From positions 5,272,501 through 5,336,500 of the forward strand of contig OX485805.1 of assembly GCA_950295325.1 (NCBI GenBank): a stretch of DNA of 64,000 nucleotides, read 5' to 3'. Origin of the DNA: Polytrichum commune. Its lineage: Eukaryota > Streptophyta > Polytrichopsida > Polytrichales > Polytrichaceae. This document shows positions 10,947 through 22,785 of the stretch, in pieces (within the stretch, counting starts at the first letter, position 1; each line of letters begins with the position of its first letter). A program made the position numbers and the translations under genes. The notes under the pieces are model-generated. The model had not been told where the DNA came from and made no database searches. It saw nothing but the letters and a program-made list of their open reading frames with translations.

Positions 10947-13245
10947 TCAATTGAGACTCTAGTGTTTCCAAGTTCAACTGATCGCATGTTGACATCTCCC
11001 AGTTTTTCTTTATTGGTTTGAAGCATACTCTATAGATTTCTCTAAAACAATCAATAGTTTTCTTGAAGCTTTATTCTTCAACCGTTTATGTTACAAACTC
11101 AACCGCTTCACTTGTAACTAACGGTCGGTTCTCCCCATTTATTGCTACTAATTCAGCCCGTGATCAACATTAGGCCAATGGACTCACATTCATGCCGGTA
11201 CTTAGATACGGACGTTATTTTTATTTATTTATTTATTACTGCTATTAATTCAGCTATATGCATGAGCTCCCTCAGGTGGCAGGCACTAATTAACCAATGA
11301 TCACGGGTGTCAAATTGTGGGGAATCATATACTATCATGCATGAAAATAATGTGCAACTCTAGTTACAACTCACTATGTTCTCATTCTTTCACTTAGACT
11401 ATTGTGTGTAACGTAACATATGAAAGCAACTTAAAATGAGAATAAATCCACTTCCTAAGTCCAAGAATCAAAGGAGAAAACATCAAAAATTGACATGTGA
11501 AGGTATTTCTTGAGGTATATGTAATTGATCTTTGAATGGTCACTGTAGCCAAATGGCTAAGAGTTATGTGGCAATTTTAGTTTCTTTAGAGAGGACACAA
11601 GATACTCTACGAAGATAGATTGTTTGTTTATGAAAAATGAGCATGATTTGCAAGAGATGTCATCATTTCTCTCTTGGACCTCCAATCTTATAAAGCAATT
11701 AATGTGGGTTGGTAAATAATGTACACTTAGAGTACTATCCCCTATTTTTTGGCATCGATTCTTGGTTATTAATGTGGCCCAACAATGTCATGCCATAAAT
11801 AACATAAACCATACACTATAGTTGCCTATGAAGAAAGAAAATTTTCTTGATCATCATAAAACAACTGATTTTGGCTCATGACACCTATACAAGGGTTGTA
11901 GTAAAATTGTGCCTTCATGAATTTGTTGTTAATTCATTCCAATTGGGTCATGTAAGACCAAACTGAGATTTGTGACCTTGATTTGAGGCTTAAGTGGTTC
12001 AAAAATAAAAATCTTGGGGCTTTACGGTGTTTTTTTGCATTTCCACCTTGCTTGGAACCCATGGCAGGTGTCACAAAACTTTACCTTGAAATAATCATTT
12101 TGCCAATTCAAGGATAATAACACTATTATAAGTTTTGAATGAATTATTGGATGCATGACATATTCTTCAATTGAACACATATCCACACGTTCAATTGGAA
12201 CTCACCGAAAATTGTTTTCCTTTACATGAATCTAATACATGTGCTATGCAACATTGTAAAGACCACGTTTCATTTATGGGATTTAAGCTCACCTTTCATG
12301 TTAAGGAATCATGTTTCCATGTCCAAGTCACAGGTGTGATGACATATATAGAAATTTTGGGTAACAAAAATGGTCCTAGACCATTGCATGCAAAGAACAA
12401 TGTAACAGTAGCATTCCATGAAGGCTACCATTTGCTAGAATGAGATAAGACAAGGTCAGGGAAATGACTTTGGAGTTACTCGGATAGTCTTTAATTTGCC
12501 TTTTGCGACCTCCCATAACTAATGCATGTGAATTGATTTTCCAATTGCAAAAGAAGACCTTCGTATGTGTTTGATAGTCCTAAAGAATGGTATTCTCCTT
12601 AAATGTTTTATACCATCATGTAACTCCAAATTGGAACCCACACAACTGTATCTTATTGTGGGTGTACATTAGGGTCCAAGACCAACTTGAAACTCCAAAT
12701 TGATTCTATTGTCAAGAGCAAAATTTTGGACCCAAGGCGTACACATTGGAGACATGGTTTAAGGTATGGCATAATGAGGAGGCCATGATGTGGCATCATT
12801 GTCTTGCCAAAATTTGGTGGCTCCATTCATGAAAGTACAGTTTTCCCCATTTCAAGAAATCAATATTCAACTTTTGATCCAATTTTGAGTATAAAAGTGA
12901 GGGCCATTAAGGAGTACTTTGGACCTGAAGTTTTTTTTGACATAATCCTAATGTGAACCCATTCTATGCTCTAGATTCCAATACAAATGTATACAAATAC
13001 AATAAACATTTGATTCAATGTGGTAGCTAGCCCACAATACTCATCATCAACTTGCATGGATTGCCTTATATAATTGGGTGACAACTAGAGAGGGTGTCAT
13101 ATGGTAGTAGGTGGGCACTAGCCGCACTAAATGAGATGTAGACTAGTGAAGATAATACTCCCAAAGTATGTTTCGTGTTTTGAGAAATCACAAGTGCCAC
13201 TTCAAGTAAGATGGGAGGCTAGATGGCCAACATCCACTTGCATGA

Positions 13246-14004
13246 GGGGCCATTCACGGTTGGGGTACTACTTTTGGGTGTCTAATGGTTTAAGGACCTT
13301 TTTTGATAACTTCACATACTTGGTATAATTGGATTTGTATTGTGGAGCATATTTTGGATCATACCTACATTTCATCCTCCATATTGAGTACACCGACAAA
13401 GTTAATTTAGAAGGAATAGGGTCATCTATGATATCCATTTGATTCCTTAAAGGACATTCAGGAGTGTTGTCTTACTTCCTGACCTTAGGATAAAGGAACG
13501 AAAAGGACAACAAGAATTAATCGAAATGATCCCAATTTTTTTCCTCACAATTATCGTTCAAGTGTGTACCAATAGAACCAAATATGTATTGAATAGCAAT
13601 TGCCCAACTTTACATGTGGCACCAAACATGTCCAAATATACATATACTCACGGCCACACGTAAAAGGAACGTCTAGTATTAGAATTGGACAAAAACATTT
13701 ATATGAATGGACACATGACACTTTTACCAAGGTACCAAGATACATAACAGGAAATAATTGATCACCAATGCACACCTAAATAGCAAAAAAATGCCACTGA
13801 TGTGGCCTAGGGTTTAGGGTTTAGGGTTTAGGGTGATTATTAAATAATAATAAAAATCTTTCTTGATAAAGCTTATGAACTATCTACTTATTTATGTAAA
13901 ATTTATTGATCAAATAATAATAAATCATGATAAAAACCGAGATCAATGCGACAAAGTCCTTAAGTCCTTTGTCCCAAAAGTAGTACCTCAACCGTGAATG
14001 CCCC
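13246..14004. mobile_element. 759 bp TIR transposon, 5 bp CATGA duplication, empty site in copy B
   Basis: Flanked by CATGA at 13241-13245 and 14005-14009. The left end GGGGCCATTCACGGTTGGGG and the reverse-complemented right end GGGGCATTCACGGTTGAGG continue in parallel for around 50-60 bp. The corresponding point of segment copy B (near 20793) reads TTGCATGATAATC with a single CATGA, which is an intact empty site. There is no obvious transposase ORF. A 5 bp duplication does not fit CACTA or Harbinger (3 bp), or Mutator (about 9 bp), so the superfamily is left open. Confidence 0.85.
13808..13833. repeat. Interstitial telomere-type repeat (TTTAGGG)
   Basis: Nearly four consecutive units of the plant telomere repeat TTTAGGG (26 bp), inside the 759 bp transposon. 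Far too short to be a telomere. Confidence 0.9.
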
Positions 14005-14763
14005 CATGATAATCATTTTACATCTTATGTTGAATGTTGTTAGCACGACAATTGATTGAGCCTAACACGACACCAAACCTATGACCACTCAAATGAAATG
14101 AATTGGTAGGGGGGAAGTGAACATATGATTTCACAATTATACATGAATCAAGTGGCATTTAATGCCAACTTAGTTTCAATATGTATTATGCGACATTCTA
14201 ACCTTTTGCTCATAGAGAGTGTCTATTGTGCGTACTAGGGAACATTAACGCACTCAAAACACATTAGTGTTGGGATGCAAATCAAAGACATTCAAAACAT
14301 ACTCACACATGAGTTCTAGTGAATCAAACATCCTTAGAGTTCCCCTCCCCACCAGATTGGTTCTGGGTTGAGCTACCTCACAACTATTTGAAAGAATATC
14401 AATGCTGAGGTTTTTTCACTCATTTAAGATTTGTCATGGACGAGAAATGGCATAATAGTAATCCCATATGGATCCTATACATGATGAAAATCCAAGTCAA
14501 TTTATCATGCAAGCAAGTCACACTAAACTCTGCAACATGTGAATAAGCTAGACAGATGTGCAAATATGCATGAAAACAATTGGTATATGATTCCAATCCT
14601 CAAATCGATATATTACATTTCTTGCTCGAGCGAGCGAGTAGTATTCGGCCAAAATTATGCTCTCTACCGAGCCCCTACTTATGCCATGATTGGACATAAT
14701 TCATGCTTTCTATTTCCTCTATATGTACAGATCATCCGGATCTTCTCAATTCTCCGTCCCGCT

Positions 14764-16143
14764 CTAGAAAACCCTTCCTGCGGTCTTCTCTTCAGCTGGA
14801 ACCAAGGGCAGTTGGTTGGGTCGACCCAGTTGCAATGCGATCTTCTGATGCAACAGCTCGCCATCTTCCCGTTGACATACCGGCATGCGGATGGCCCTTT
14901 GGATTGTGTTATCCATGTCTGCGTACGCCCCGGCACAATTTCGGTACATCTCGAAGATCATGCCAATCTGCCCTCCGTGTGCGAAGCTGAAGCAGAACAT
15001 AGCCGCCACGCTGCATGCGGCCGCGAGAGTGGTCATTGTGCAGGCCGATACAACATTCACATTCATGAGCGGCAAGCTCTGTGTTGCGATGTTGAACGTT
15101 GCTGCGGCGTACAGGAAGGCGGGAGCCAAGCGGGCCAGCCTCTTGTTCTCACGCTGTTTCTTCCTTGCCCAGCCCAAGTACATCTCTATGTCTGAGTTTC
15201 TCAGCTTCTGGGCAGCCTTTTTCAAGTCGTCGGCAACCGCCTCCGTCCATCCGTTACTGTTGTTTGTCGTCATCTCGGGCTCCGAGAGATCGACCTCGGG
15301 ACTCAGAACCGAGGGTTTGACGACCTTGGGGAACTTCTCCAGGCCGTTGGGTGTTAATGGAAGGGGGAACGCCACATCGAGGGCTTGCAGCCTGGCGGTC
15401 TTGTTCTCGATGTACAGGTGTGCGTCTTCTCGCAGGCGAGGGTCTGTGAGCAAAGTGGCCTCGATTTCGTTGGCCAAGTTGTGGAACTGCCGAGCAGCGG
15501 TCCGTTGCTCCTCGGCCAGCTGGGAGGGCTGGAACGTGTTGGCCAGAAACATGAGGCCTGACGATCCTACGTTGAGGAGGAAGGCCGTCACAGACATGGC
15601 TATGACCGGGGTTACAGTCGCGCCATTGACGGCCGCGAGGGAGGCTGCGGCAATGGTGGCCATGGTGACGGTGGAGTGGCAGAGCTTGTTCCAGTTGTCT
15701 CTTTGAACTCCGATGATGGAGTGCATCTCGCTACGGTCGCGCGCGGCGACGGCGATGTTTCGCAGTTGCGCCACGAGTCGGTGATTTTCACGGCCTTCCC
15801 TGTCCATCCAGCCCTTGAAGTTACGGTCGGCGGGGGAGTTGGGGGAGCTAGGTGAGGGTAAGGAGTCGAATTTTGTTGCTGCGGTTGACTGAGAGTCACG
15901 ACTAATCGCCAGTGGAGCCTGCACCTTGGAAGCACACCTGCTCCTATACACAACAGGCTTGCACACCTGAATCATGCGTTGTCCTCTAAGCTCCGAACAT
16001 TGCAGCCGATTGCCAAAGTTGCTTCTCATGCAGCTTGCGGTCCCCCAACCGCCGTTGGACTTGGTTGTAGTGCAAGTGCTCCCACTGAGCTGCAGAAGAG
16101 AATTCGAACCAGTGGTAATCGTTGTCGCGATTGAGGTCGCCAT
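14764..16143 (-). CDS. At4g22030-like protein, intact copy A
   Basis: Single open frame of 459 residues, ATG at 16143. It resembles the plant family annotated as 'probable F-box protein At4g22030'; I see no F-box, so that name should not be taken as function. Features: Ser/Thr-rich N-terminus (MATSIATTITTGSNSLLQLS) that could be a plastid targeting peptide; the conserved block RDRSEMHSIIGVQRDNWNKL (about residues 135-155); a hydrophobic stretch from about 160 to 205 followed by QPSQLAEEQRTAARQF; a second hydrophobic region (about 345-400) near the C-terminus; end at ...TAGRVF. It has a near-identical inverted paralogue at 23392-24783. A GA microsatellite lies upstream near 16550. Membrane or plastid location is inference. 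Confidence 0.85.
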   Translation of the reverse strand: MATSIATTITTGSNSLLQLSGSTCTTTKSNGGWGTASCMRSNFGNRLQCSELRGQRMIQVCKPVVYRSRCASKVQAPLAISRDSQSTAATKFDSLPSPSSPNSPADRNFKGWMDREGRENHRLVAQLRNIAVAARDRSEMHSIIGVQRDNWNKLCHSTVTMATIAAASLAAVNGATVTPVIAMSVTAFLLNVGSSGLMFLANTFQPSQLAEEQRTAARQFHNLANEIEATLLTDPRLREDAHLYIENKTARLQALDVAFPLPLTPNGLEKFPKVVKPSVLSPEVDLSEPEMTTNNSNGWTEAVADDLKKAAQKLRNSDIEMYLGWARKKQRENKRLARLAPAFLYAAATFNIATQSLPLMNVNVVSACTMTTLAAACSVAAMFCFSFAHGGQIGMIFEMYRNCAGAYADMDNTIQRAIRMPVCQREDGELLHQKIALQLGRPNQLPLVPAEEKTAGRVF

Positions 16144-16530
16144 CGCACTACCTTATCAAGCCTTAGTTGCACACCTGCAAATTGGTTTGGTTGCTGCAAA
16201 AAGAAAGTGCAGTAGGATCAAGAAAATTTGGTGATGGAGACTTGAAGGAACCTGTAACAAACGAAAAATCCGGTGATTGATCTGTTGAGGATCGGGTGTC
16301 AGTTCAGTTTATGCGTCGGTGTAAGATTACATAAGAATTTCTGTAAGTAGAGAGAGACAGAGATGTGCTGCAGTGGCAGAAGGAGAGATGGGGAGAATGA
16401 AGTGGATCGTGGTTAGAGAACTGCGGATGCTGCTATATGTACTGAGATGGTGCGAGGTCAAACTCAGAGTGAGGATGGCGAATACACATCGTTGAATGGT
16501 CCGGCAACACTGCATCGACGCGTACTCGGG

Positions 16531-16570
16531 GGGAGAGAGAGAGTCTGAGAGAGAGAGAGAGAGAGAGGAG
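16531..16570. repeat. GA microsatellite upstream of the At4g22030-like gene (copy A)
   Basis: Interrupted GA repeat about 390-430 bp upstream of the ATG at 16143 (gene on the minus strand), in the likely promoter or leader. In the inverted copy near 23035 this tract is absent. Confidence 0.8.
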
Positions 16571-16882
16571 GGGTCCCACTTCCCCATGCAGTCAATTCTC
16601 CATTTGTTGTCTTATACGCGGCCCGCAATTCATGAGCGCCAATCAGATGCAGGGATACGTTCAACACATCCTATTGTTCACCACCAGGGGAGGTGTGCCC
16701 TTTTTTAAAGTCAACAAATAACCGTGGCCGTTGGATCGGACGAGGGATTGATTTGTCTTCTGCGGTTGGCAATTGCGAATCATGACATTTGGCATTTCAA
16801 GTTTCAGAATCACGGTCGAGATTCGGATGGTAAAAGGTTATAGCTCAACGGGAAATTCAAAAGATACCCTTTCATCTTAATA

Positions 16883-17370
16883 CAGTCCACCCTCGATAAA
16901 TGTTACACTTATAAACGTTAACTCATTATATTTGTTAACAAAATCGTACTCCCCTCATATTGCTAACTAGAATGTTAACTATGTTAAATGTTAACAAATA
17001 TTTACTCCCCTCTTTGTTAATTTGCCACTTATAAATGTTAACCTACGAAATACATCCAATATCGTGTGATGACATCCATTACATTGACTCACAACCTTTC
17101 AAAGTGGCAAAAGCCACCAAATTCGACTTTTGTGATCAAATTATTCATCTGGACTATATTGATTCTTATTTTGTTTCATAAAAATAAAAGATTGATTTGA
17201 TACACATATTTTATATATGATAAAATTGCAAAACTCTCCCTCCATAATTGTAATGAATTTATATTTGTTAAGCATTCCAAAAGCTCCCTTTATAATTGTT
17301 ACAATTTTAACTCACTATAAATGTTAGGAAAATTTTACTCCAGAGCCTAACATTTATAGAGGGTGGATTG
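16883..17370. mobile_element. Emigrant/pogo-like MITE, 488 bp, TA duplication
   Basis: The left end CAGTCCACCCTCGATAAATG (16883) and reverse-complemented right end CAATCCACCCTCTATAAATG (17370) match at all but two of the first 20 positions, and TA flanks both sides. The terminal pattern CAgT..A.CCTCtATAAAT is that known for Emigrant/Lemi1 (pogo, Tc1/mariner superfamily) elements of plants. The interior repeats TAAATGTTAAC-like motifs and has no ORF. Confidence 0.8.
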
Positions 17371-17372
17371 TA

Positions 17373-18325
17373 TATACCATAGGTTCATAGCTTGTTGCAC
17401 ACATGTTAGCCGAATAATTAATTAAAGTTCAAAAAGTAGGTTAGGCACCTAAAAATAGTATATTCATATTTTCAGCAATTTTCTATTTTAATGTTTAAAA
17501 ATTCAGCTTAAATTCATTTTTGATTTTCTATTCAAGCTTATATCTTGTACATATCTCTTGCATTGAATGACAAGTAAGATGTGAGTTAAGAGTTGAGAAT
17601 GCTCTGTGCTTTATGCAAGTAGAGTGGAGTTGTGTTCAACAATTCATATGGGATATGTAAACTTTGAGGTGAAGCACCGAGTTAGACTTCATTTTTATAA
17701 CACGCATAACTTCTGCATAGAGTCTTCAAATGACATAAAATTTGTTGGAGGTGAAAGATTACTTGATTTCTAAACTTTTCTTAGACCAACAAAATTCCAA
17801 AAAAGTTGATCTTCTATGCACAAATGAGCTCCGAAAATTTGTTATGAACGCATTTTAATTTTTTGATCTTTACACGGCTGCAATGTTTTGTCCATATCTT
17901 TTGCATAAAGACTTATTTTGACACAAAACTTGTTGGAGGTGGAAGAAGGATTGATTTCTCAACTTTTGTTAGTTGGACAAAATCCTATAAAACTTCATCT
18001 TCTATGCTCAATTGGACTCCAAAAATTTGTGTACAACACATTTGAAAAGCCTCACCTAGAGTCTTGCTACTTCTTAACCCATATTCTTTGTGGACTAATG
18101 TAAGTGAGCTTGATTACAAAAGGAGCACCTTCTCTCTTTCAAAATTCACATATGCTTCCATTGTAAGTAAAACTCTAGTGAGAAGTAAAAATTTCTTACT
18201 TTTTGGCAATTTTAAAAAATAATTAATTTTATTTTCGGCAAAAAATGCCAATAATATTCCAAAATTTTGGCATCTGTTTTTAGAATTATTTTGTGTCGAA
18301 CCAGCTATGAACCTACGGTAATCAA
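17373..18325. mobile_element. Second TIR element abutting the Emigrant-like MITE
   Basis: ACCATAGGTTCATAGCTTG at about 17375 is inverted at about 18302-18320 (CAGCTATGAACCTACGGT), with further partial inverted similarity inside. The interior holds an imperfect direct duplication (about 17705-17850 and 17875-18045) sharing AAA(A/C)TTGTTGGAGGTG and CATCTTCTATGC. No coding signature, and target duplications are not clear. Confidence 0.45.
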
Positions 18326-18796
18326 GTAATCACATGGATTCTCTTAATTTAGCTCACAATTGAACCTAAAAAATTGGTATAAGTTTATATATGTTGTGAC
18401 CACATAGTCTAGTTCTTATTGCAACACATGACGTGCACATTACATGTTTTTGGTGTCACTCCTACTTATAAACCCAAAAATATTCGTGTTTGTTTGAGAT
18501 GAATGATCGCGTTAGGTCCGTATATTAGACCTGTAGAATTCAAGAAACATGTGATAAGGTATCCAAACTTGTTCGTTCGTTTGTAATAGAAGTGAGCCCT
18601 CTAGTTTCTAGACAACATGTCTAATCGAACAAACTATATCTAAGAAAATTTCCAAGAAGGGTGCATAATCTTTTGAGAACAATCAATTCAACATTGTGAG
18701 TATGAATTTAGTACACAGTTTATGGTAAATAATGTGGGCATATGTGTAGTGTGGTGATGCATTTCTCACATCCCTATATATTGGATGGCATGTAGT
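18326..18796. other. No gene recognised
   Basis: AT-rich sequence between the TIR element and segment copy B; nothing supported. Confidence 0.4.
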
Positions 18797-21700
18797 ATAT
18801 ACTATCATGCATGAAAATAATGTGCCACTCTAGTTACACTTGAATCTTCAACAACTCACTATGTTCTCATTCTTTCACTTAGACTATTGTGCGTAATATA
18901 ACATATGAAAGCAACTTAAAATGAGAATAAATCCACTTCCTAAGTCCAAGAATCAAAGAAGAAAACATCAAAAATCGACATCTGAAGGTATTTCTTGAGG
19001 TATATGCAATTGATCTTTGAATGGTCACTGTAGCCAAATGGCTAAGAGTTAGGTGGCAATTTTAGTTTCTTTAGAGAGGACACAAGATACTCTACGAAGA
19101 TAGATTGTTTGTTTATGAAAAATGAGCATGATTTGCAAGAGATGTCATCATTTCTCTCTTGGACCTCCAATCTTATAAAGCAATTAATGTGGGTTGGTAA
19201 ATAATGTACACTTAGAGTACTATCCCCTATTTTTTGGCATCGATTCTTGGTTATTAATGTGGCCCAACAGTGTCATGCCATAATTAACATAAACCATACA
19301 CTATAGTTGCCTATGAAGAAAGAAAACTTTCTTGATCATCATAAAACAACCGATTTTGGCTCATGACACCTATACAAGGGTTGTAGTAAAATTGTGCCTT
19401 CCTGAATTTGTTGTTGATTCATTCCAATTGGGTCATGTAAGACCAAACTGAGATTTGTGACCTTGATTTGAGGCTTAAGTGGTTCAAAAATAAAAATCAT
19501 GGGGCTTTACAATGTTTTTTTGCATTTCCACCTTGCTTGGAACCCATGGTAGGTGTCACGAAACTTTACCTTGAAATAATCATTTTGCCAATTCAAGGAT
19601 AATAACACTATTATAAGTTTGAATGAATTATTGGATGCATGACATATTCTTCAATGGAACTTACGTAAACACATATCCACAATTTCAATTGGAACTCATT
19701 GAAATTTTTTTTCCTTTACATGAATCTAATACATGTGCTATGCAACATTGTAAAGACCACGTTTCATTTATGGGATTTCAGCTCACCTTTCATGTTAAGG
19801 AATCATGTTTCCATGGCCAAGTCACAGTTGTGATGACATATATAGAAATTTTGGGTAACGGAAATGGTCCTAGACCATTGCATGCAAGGAACAATGTAAT
19901 AGTAGCATTCCATGAAGGCTACCATTTGCTAAAATGAGATAAGACAAGATCAGGGAGACGATTTTGGAGTTACTTGGATAGTCTTTAATTTGCCTTTTGC
20001 GACCCCCCATAACTAATGCATGTGAATTGATTTTCCAATTGCAAAAGAAAACCTTCGTATGTGTTTGAGAGTCCTAAAGGATGGTATTCTCCTTAAATGT
20101 TTTATACCATCATGTAACTCCAAATTGGAACCCACACAACTGTATCTTATTGTGGGTGTACATTAGGGTCCAAGACCAACTTGAAACTCCAAATTGATTC
20201 TATTGTCAAGAGCAAAAATTTTGGACCCAAGAAGTACACATTGCAAACATAGTTTAAGGTATGACATGATGAGGAGGGCCCTAACGTGGCATCATTGTCT
20301 TGCCAAAATTTGGTGGCTCCATTCATGAAAGTACAGTTCTTCCCATTTCAAGAAATCAATATTCAACGTTTAATCCAATCTTGAGTATAAAAGTGAGGGC
20401 CATTAAGGAGTATTTTGGACCTCAAGTTTTTTTGACATAATCCTAATGTGAACCCATTCTATGCTCTAGATTCCAATACAAATGTATACAAATACAATAA
20501 ATGTATGATTCAATGTGGCAGCTAGGCCACAATACTCATCATCAACTTGCATGGATTGTCTTATATCATTGGGTGACAACTAGAGAGGGTGTCATATGGC
20601 ACTAGGTGGGCACTAGCTATACTAAATGAGATGTAGACTAGTAAAGATAATACTTCCAAGTCTTTTTTTGTGTTTTGAGAACTCACGTCGTGACTGCCTT
20701 AATCTTCAAAGCATGAAGTCCCTGATCCCTTGATAATCACAAGTGCCACTTCGAGTAAGATGGGAGGCTAGATGGCCAACATCCACTTGCATGATAATCA
20801 TTTTACATCTTATGTTGAATGTTGTCAACACGAGAATTAATTGAACCTAACACGACACCAAACCTATGACCACTCAAATGAAATGAATTGGTAGGGGGGA
20901 AGTGGACATGTGATTTCACAATACATGAATCAAGTGGATTTTTATGCCAACTTAGTTTCAATATGTATTATGCGACATTCTAACCTTTTGCTCATAGAGA
21001 GTGTCTATTGTGCGTACTAGGGAACATTAACGCACTCAAGACACATTAGTGTTGGGATGCAAATCAAAGACATTCAAAACATACTCACACATGAGTTCTA
21101 GTGAATCGGACATCCTTAGAGTTCCCCTCCCCACCAGGTTGGTTCTGGGTTGAGCTACCTTACAACTATTTGAAAGAATATCAATGATGAGGTTTTTTCA
21201 CTCATTTAAGATTTGTCATGGACGAGAAATGGCATAATAGTAATCCCATATGGATCCTATACATGATGAAAATCCAAGTCAATTTATCATGCAAGCAAGT
21301 CACACTAAACTCTGCAACATGTGAATAAGCTAGACAGATATGCAAATATGTATGGAAACAATTGGTTTATGATTCCAATTTTCAAATTGATATATTATAT
21401 TTCTCGAGCGAGCGAGCGAGTAGGCTTAGCATTGGCCAAAATTATGCTCTCTACCGAGCCCCTACTTATGCCATGATTGGACATAATTCGTGCTTTCTAT
21501 TTCCTCTATATGTACAGATCATCCGGATCTTCTCAATTCTCCGTCCCGCTCTAGAAAACCCTTCCTGCGGTCTTCTCTTCAGCTGGAACCAAGGGCAGTT
21601 GGTTGGGTCGACCCAGTTGCAATGCGATCTTCTGATGCAACAGCTCGCCATCTTCCCGTTGACATACCGGCATCCGGATGGCCCTCTGGATTGTGTTATC

Positions 21701-22083
21701 CATGTCTGCGTACACCCCCGCACAATTTCGGTACATCTCGAAGATCATGCCAATCTGCCCTCCGTGTGTGAAGCTGAAGCAGAACATAGCCGCCACGCTG
21801 CATGCGGCCGCGAGAGTGGTCATTGTGCAGGCCGATACAACATTCACATTCATGAGCGGCAAGCTTTGTGTTGCGATGTTGAACGTTGCTGCGGCGTACA
21901 GGAAGGCGGGAGCCAAGCGGGCCAGCCTCTTGTTCTCACGCTGTTTCTTCCTTGCCCAGCCCAAGTACATCTCTATGTCTGAGTTTCTCAGCTTCTGGGC
22001 AGCCTTTTTCAAGTCGTCGGCAACCGCCTCCGTCCATCCGTTACTGTTGTTTGTCGTCATCTCGGGCTCGGAGAGGTCCACCT
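18797..22083. repeat. Segmental duplication, copy B
   Basis: Direct duplicate of 11327-15293, lacking the 759 bp transposon. The right breakpoint falls within the At4g22030-like coding sequence at about 22082, leaving only the C-terminal part of that gene. Beyond it the sequence is unrelated AT-rich DNA. Confidence 0.9.
21551..22082 (-). pseudogene. Truncated At4g22030-like copy B (C-terminal ~177 codons)
   Basis: The frame is open from EVDLSEPEMTTNNSNGW-equivalent codons to the shared stop after TAGRVF. The first 280 or so codons are missing because the segmental duplication breaks here. The remaining part is almost identical to copy A (for example AGVYADMD against AGAYADMD, and a Thr replacing Ala before HGGQIG). 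It has no start or promoter of its own, so it is probably non-functional. Confidence 0.85.
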
Positions 22084-22619
22084 TATAATTCATTCACAAC
22101 GTTAAAATTTTATTAAAAAGTCCAAAAAGTTGGAAAGTTTGACCTATGGTACATGTATTAAATTTTTTTATATAATTAGTTTTTTAATGCAATTATATGC
22201 TTCAAAATATATTCATTTCCTATATATAATTACATTTTTGGATTCCTTGTTAGAAGGGCTACAAGGGTTTCCTACATTAAAACAAATTGTATCACTCAAT
22301 ATTGGACTAAAACGCATTATAAGTGATTATAATCAGGACCATATAATACAGGAGTTGCGTACCCGGGATTCAACCTTAACTCATTTGAATTGGTCAACCT
22401 ATGGTTAGTCCATCGTGAGATGTGCAGACATGGAATCAATTAGCTAGCATGTTAGTAAGTTGGTTCTCACCAACTCATATTCTTAACTAATTCTCCTAAC
22501 TAGCTGGTGCGAACAATCTGGCCATGATTTGAGTTAGCTATCATTTTGGTTGGCTAATCTTCACTAACTCATAAGTTAGCCAATTCTCTTAACTAGGTTG
22601 TATGATTGGAGTCTTGTAG
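22084..22619. other. No gene recognised
   Basis: AT-rich sequence with TTAGCTAA/GTTAG-type short repeats (about 22440-22600) and no coding signature. Confidence 0.4.
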
Positions 22620-22785
22620 ACCACTTTATACACGGCTTGGGGCTGGTCCGAGCACTGGTTCGAGTCATGTGCATTAAGCCCTCAATCCGGCCCAACTTTA
22701 TCAACTTTTCGCAGGCCCAACCCTATCACATATAAAGTGACGAGGCCCAATTTTAGATCTTGATGTTCTTAGGAGGGGGGGGAGG
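22620..22785. repeat. Dispersed repeat, copy 1 (pair of 48355-48515)
   Basis: It shares with 48355-48515 the ordered blocks GGCTTGGGGC, CATGTGCATTAAGCCCTCAA and CTTTATCAACTTTT, plus GTGA.GAGGCCCA. Same orientation; probable transposon remnant. Confidence 0.7.

Larger units (their letters stand above)
8802..11270. mobile_element. Composite element bounded by long inverted repeats
   Basis: The left arm (about 8802-9190) and right arm (about 10960-11270) are diverged reverse complements. Both contain GGGAGAACCG, then a GAGTTTG-like block, ATTTTAGAG and GATGTCAACATG at corresponding positions. The arms have internal insertions (for example around 8951-9080). Two smaller MITEs (9547-10086 and 10448-10946) are nested between them. 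A third, solo copy of the arm lies at 44865-45095. Arms of 200 bp or more suggest a Mutator-like or fold-back family. I could not define target duplications. Confidence 0.5.
11327..15293. repeat. Segmental duplication, copy A
   Basis: Direct duplicate of 18797-22083. Homology begins at ATATACTATCATGCATG in both copies and ends inside the At4g22030-like coding region (copy B breaks off after the codons for EVDLSEPE, read on the minus strand). Copy A carries a 759 bp insertion (13246-14004) missing from B. B carries roughly 50 bp (around 20690-20740) missing from A. Apart from the indels, the copies differ by scattered substitutions of a few percent. Confidence 0.9.

Noticed and set aside
12171-12443. 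90-residue frame conserved with 104-residue frame at 19623-19937
   Set aside because: Both lie in the duplicated segments. Between the copies nearly all codon differences change the amino acid (for example H/Q, T/I, C/F, K/Q, V/G), which argues against selection on a protein. Conservation is explained by the recent duplication.
13808-13833. Telomere or chromosome-end fusion site
   Set aside because: Under four TTTAGGG units, located inside a transposon with clear termini.
14885-15706. Long plus-strand frame of 273 residues opposite the At4g22030-like gene (mirrored at 23841-24662)
   Set aside because: A shadow of the GC-rich coding sequence on the other strand; no domain, and it recurs only because the gene is duplicated.
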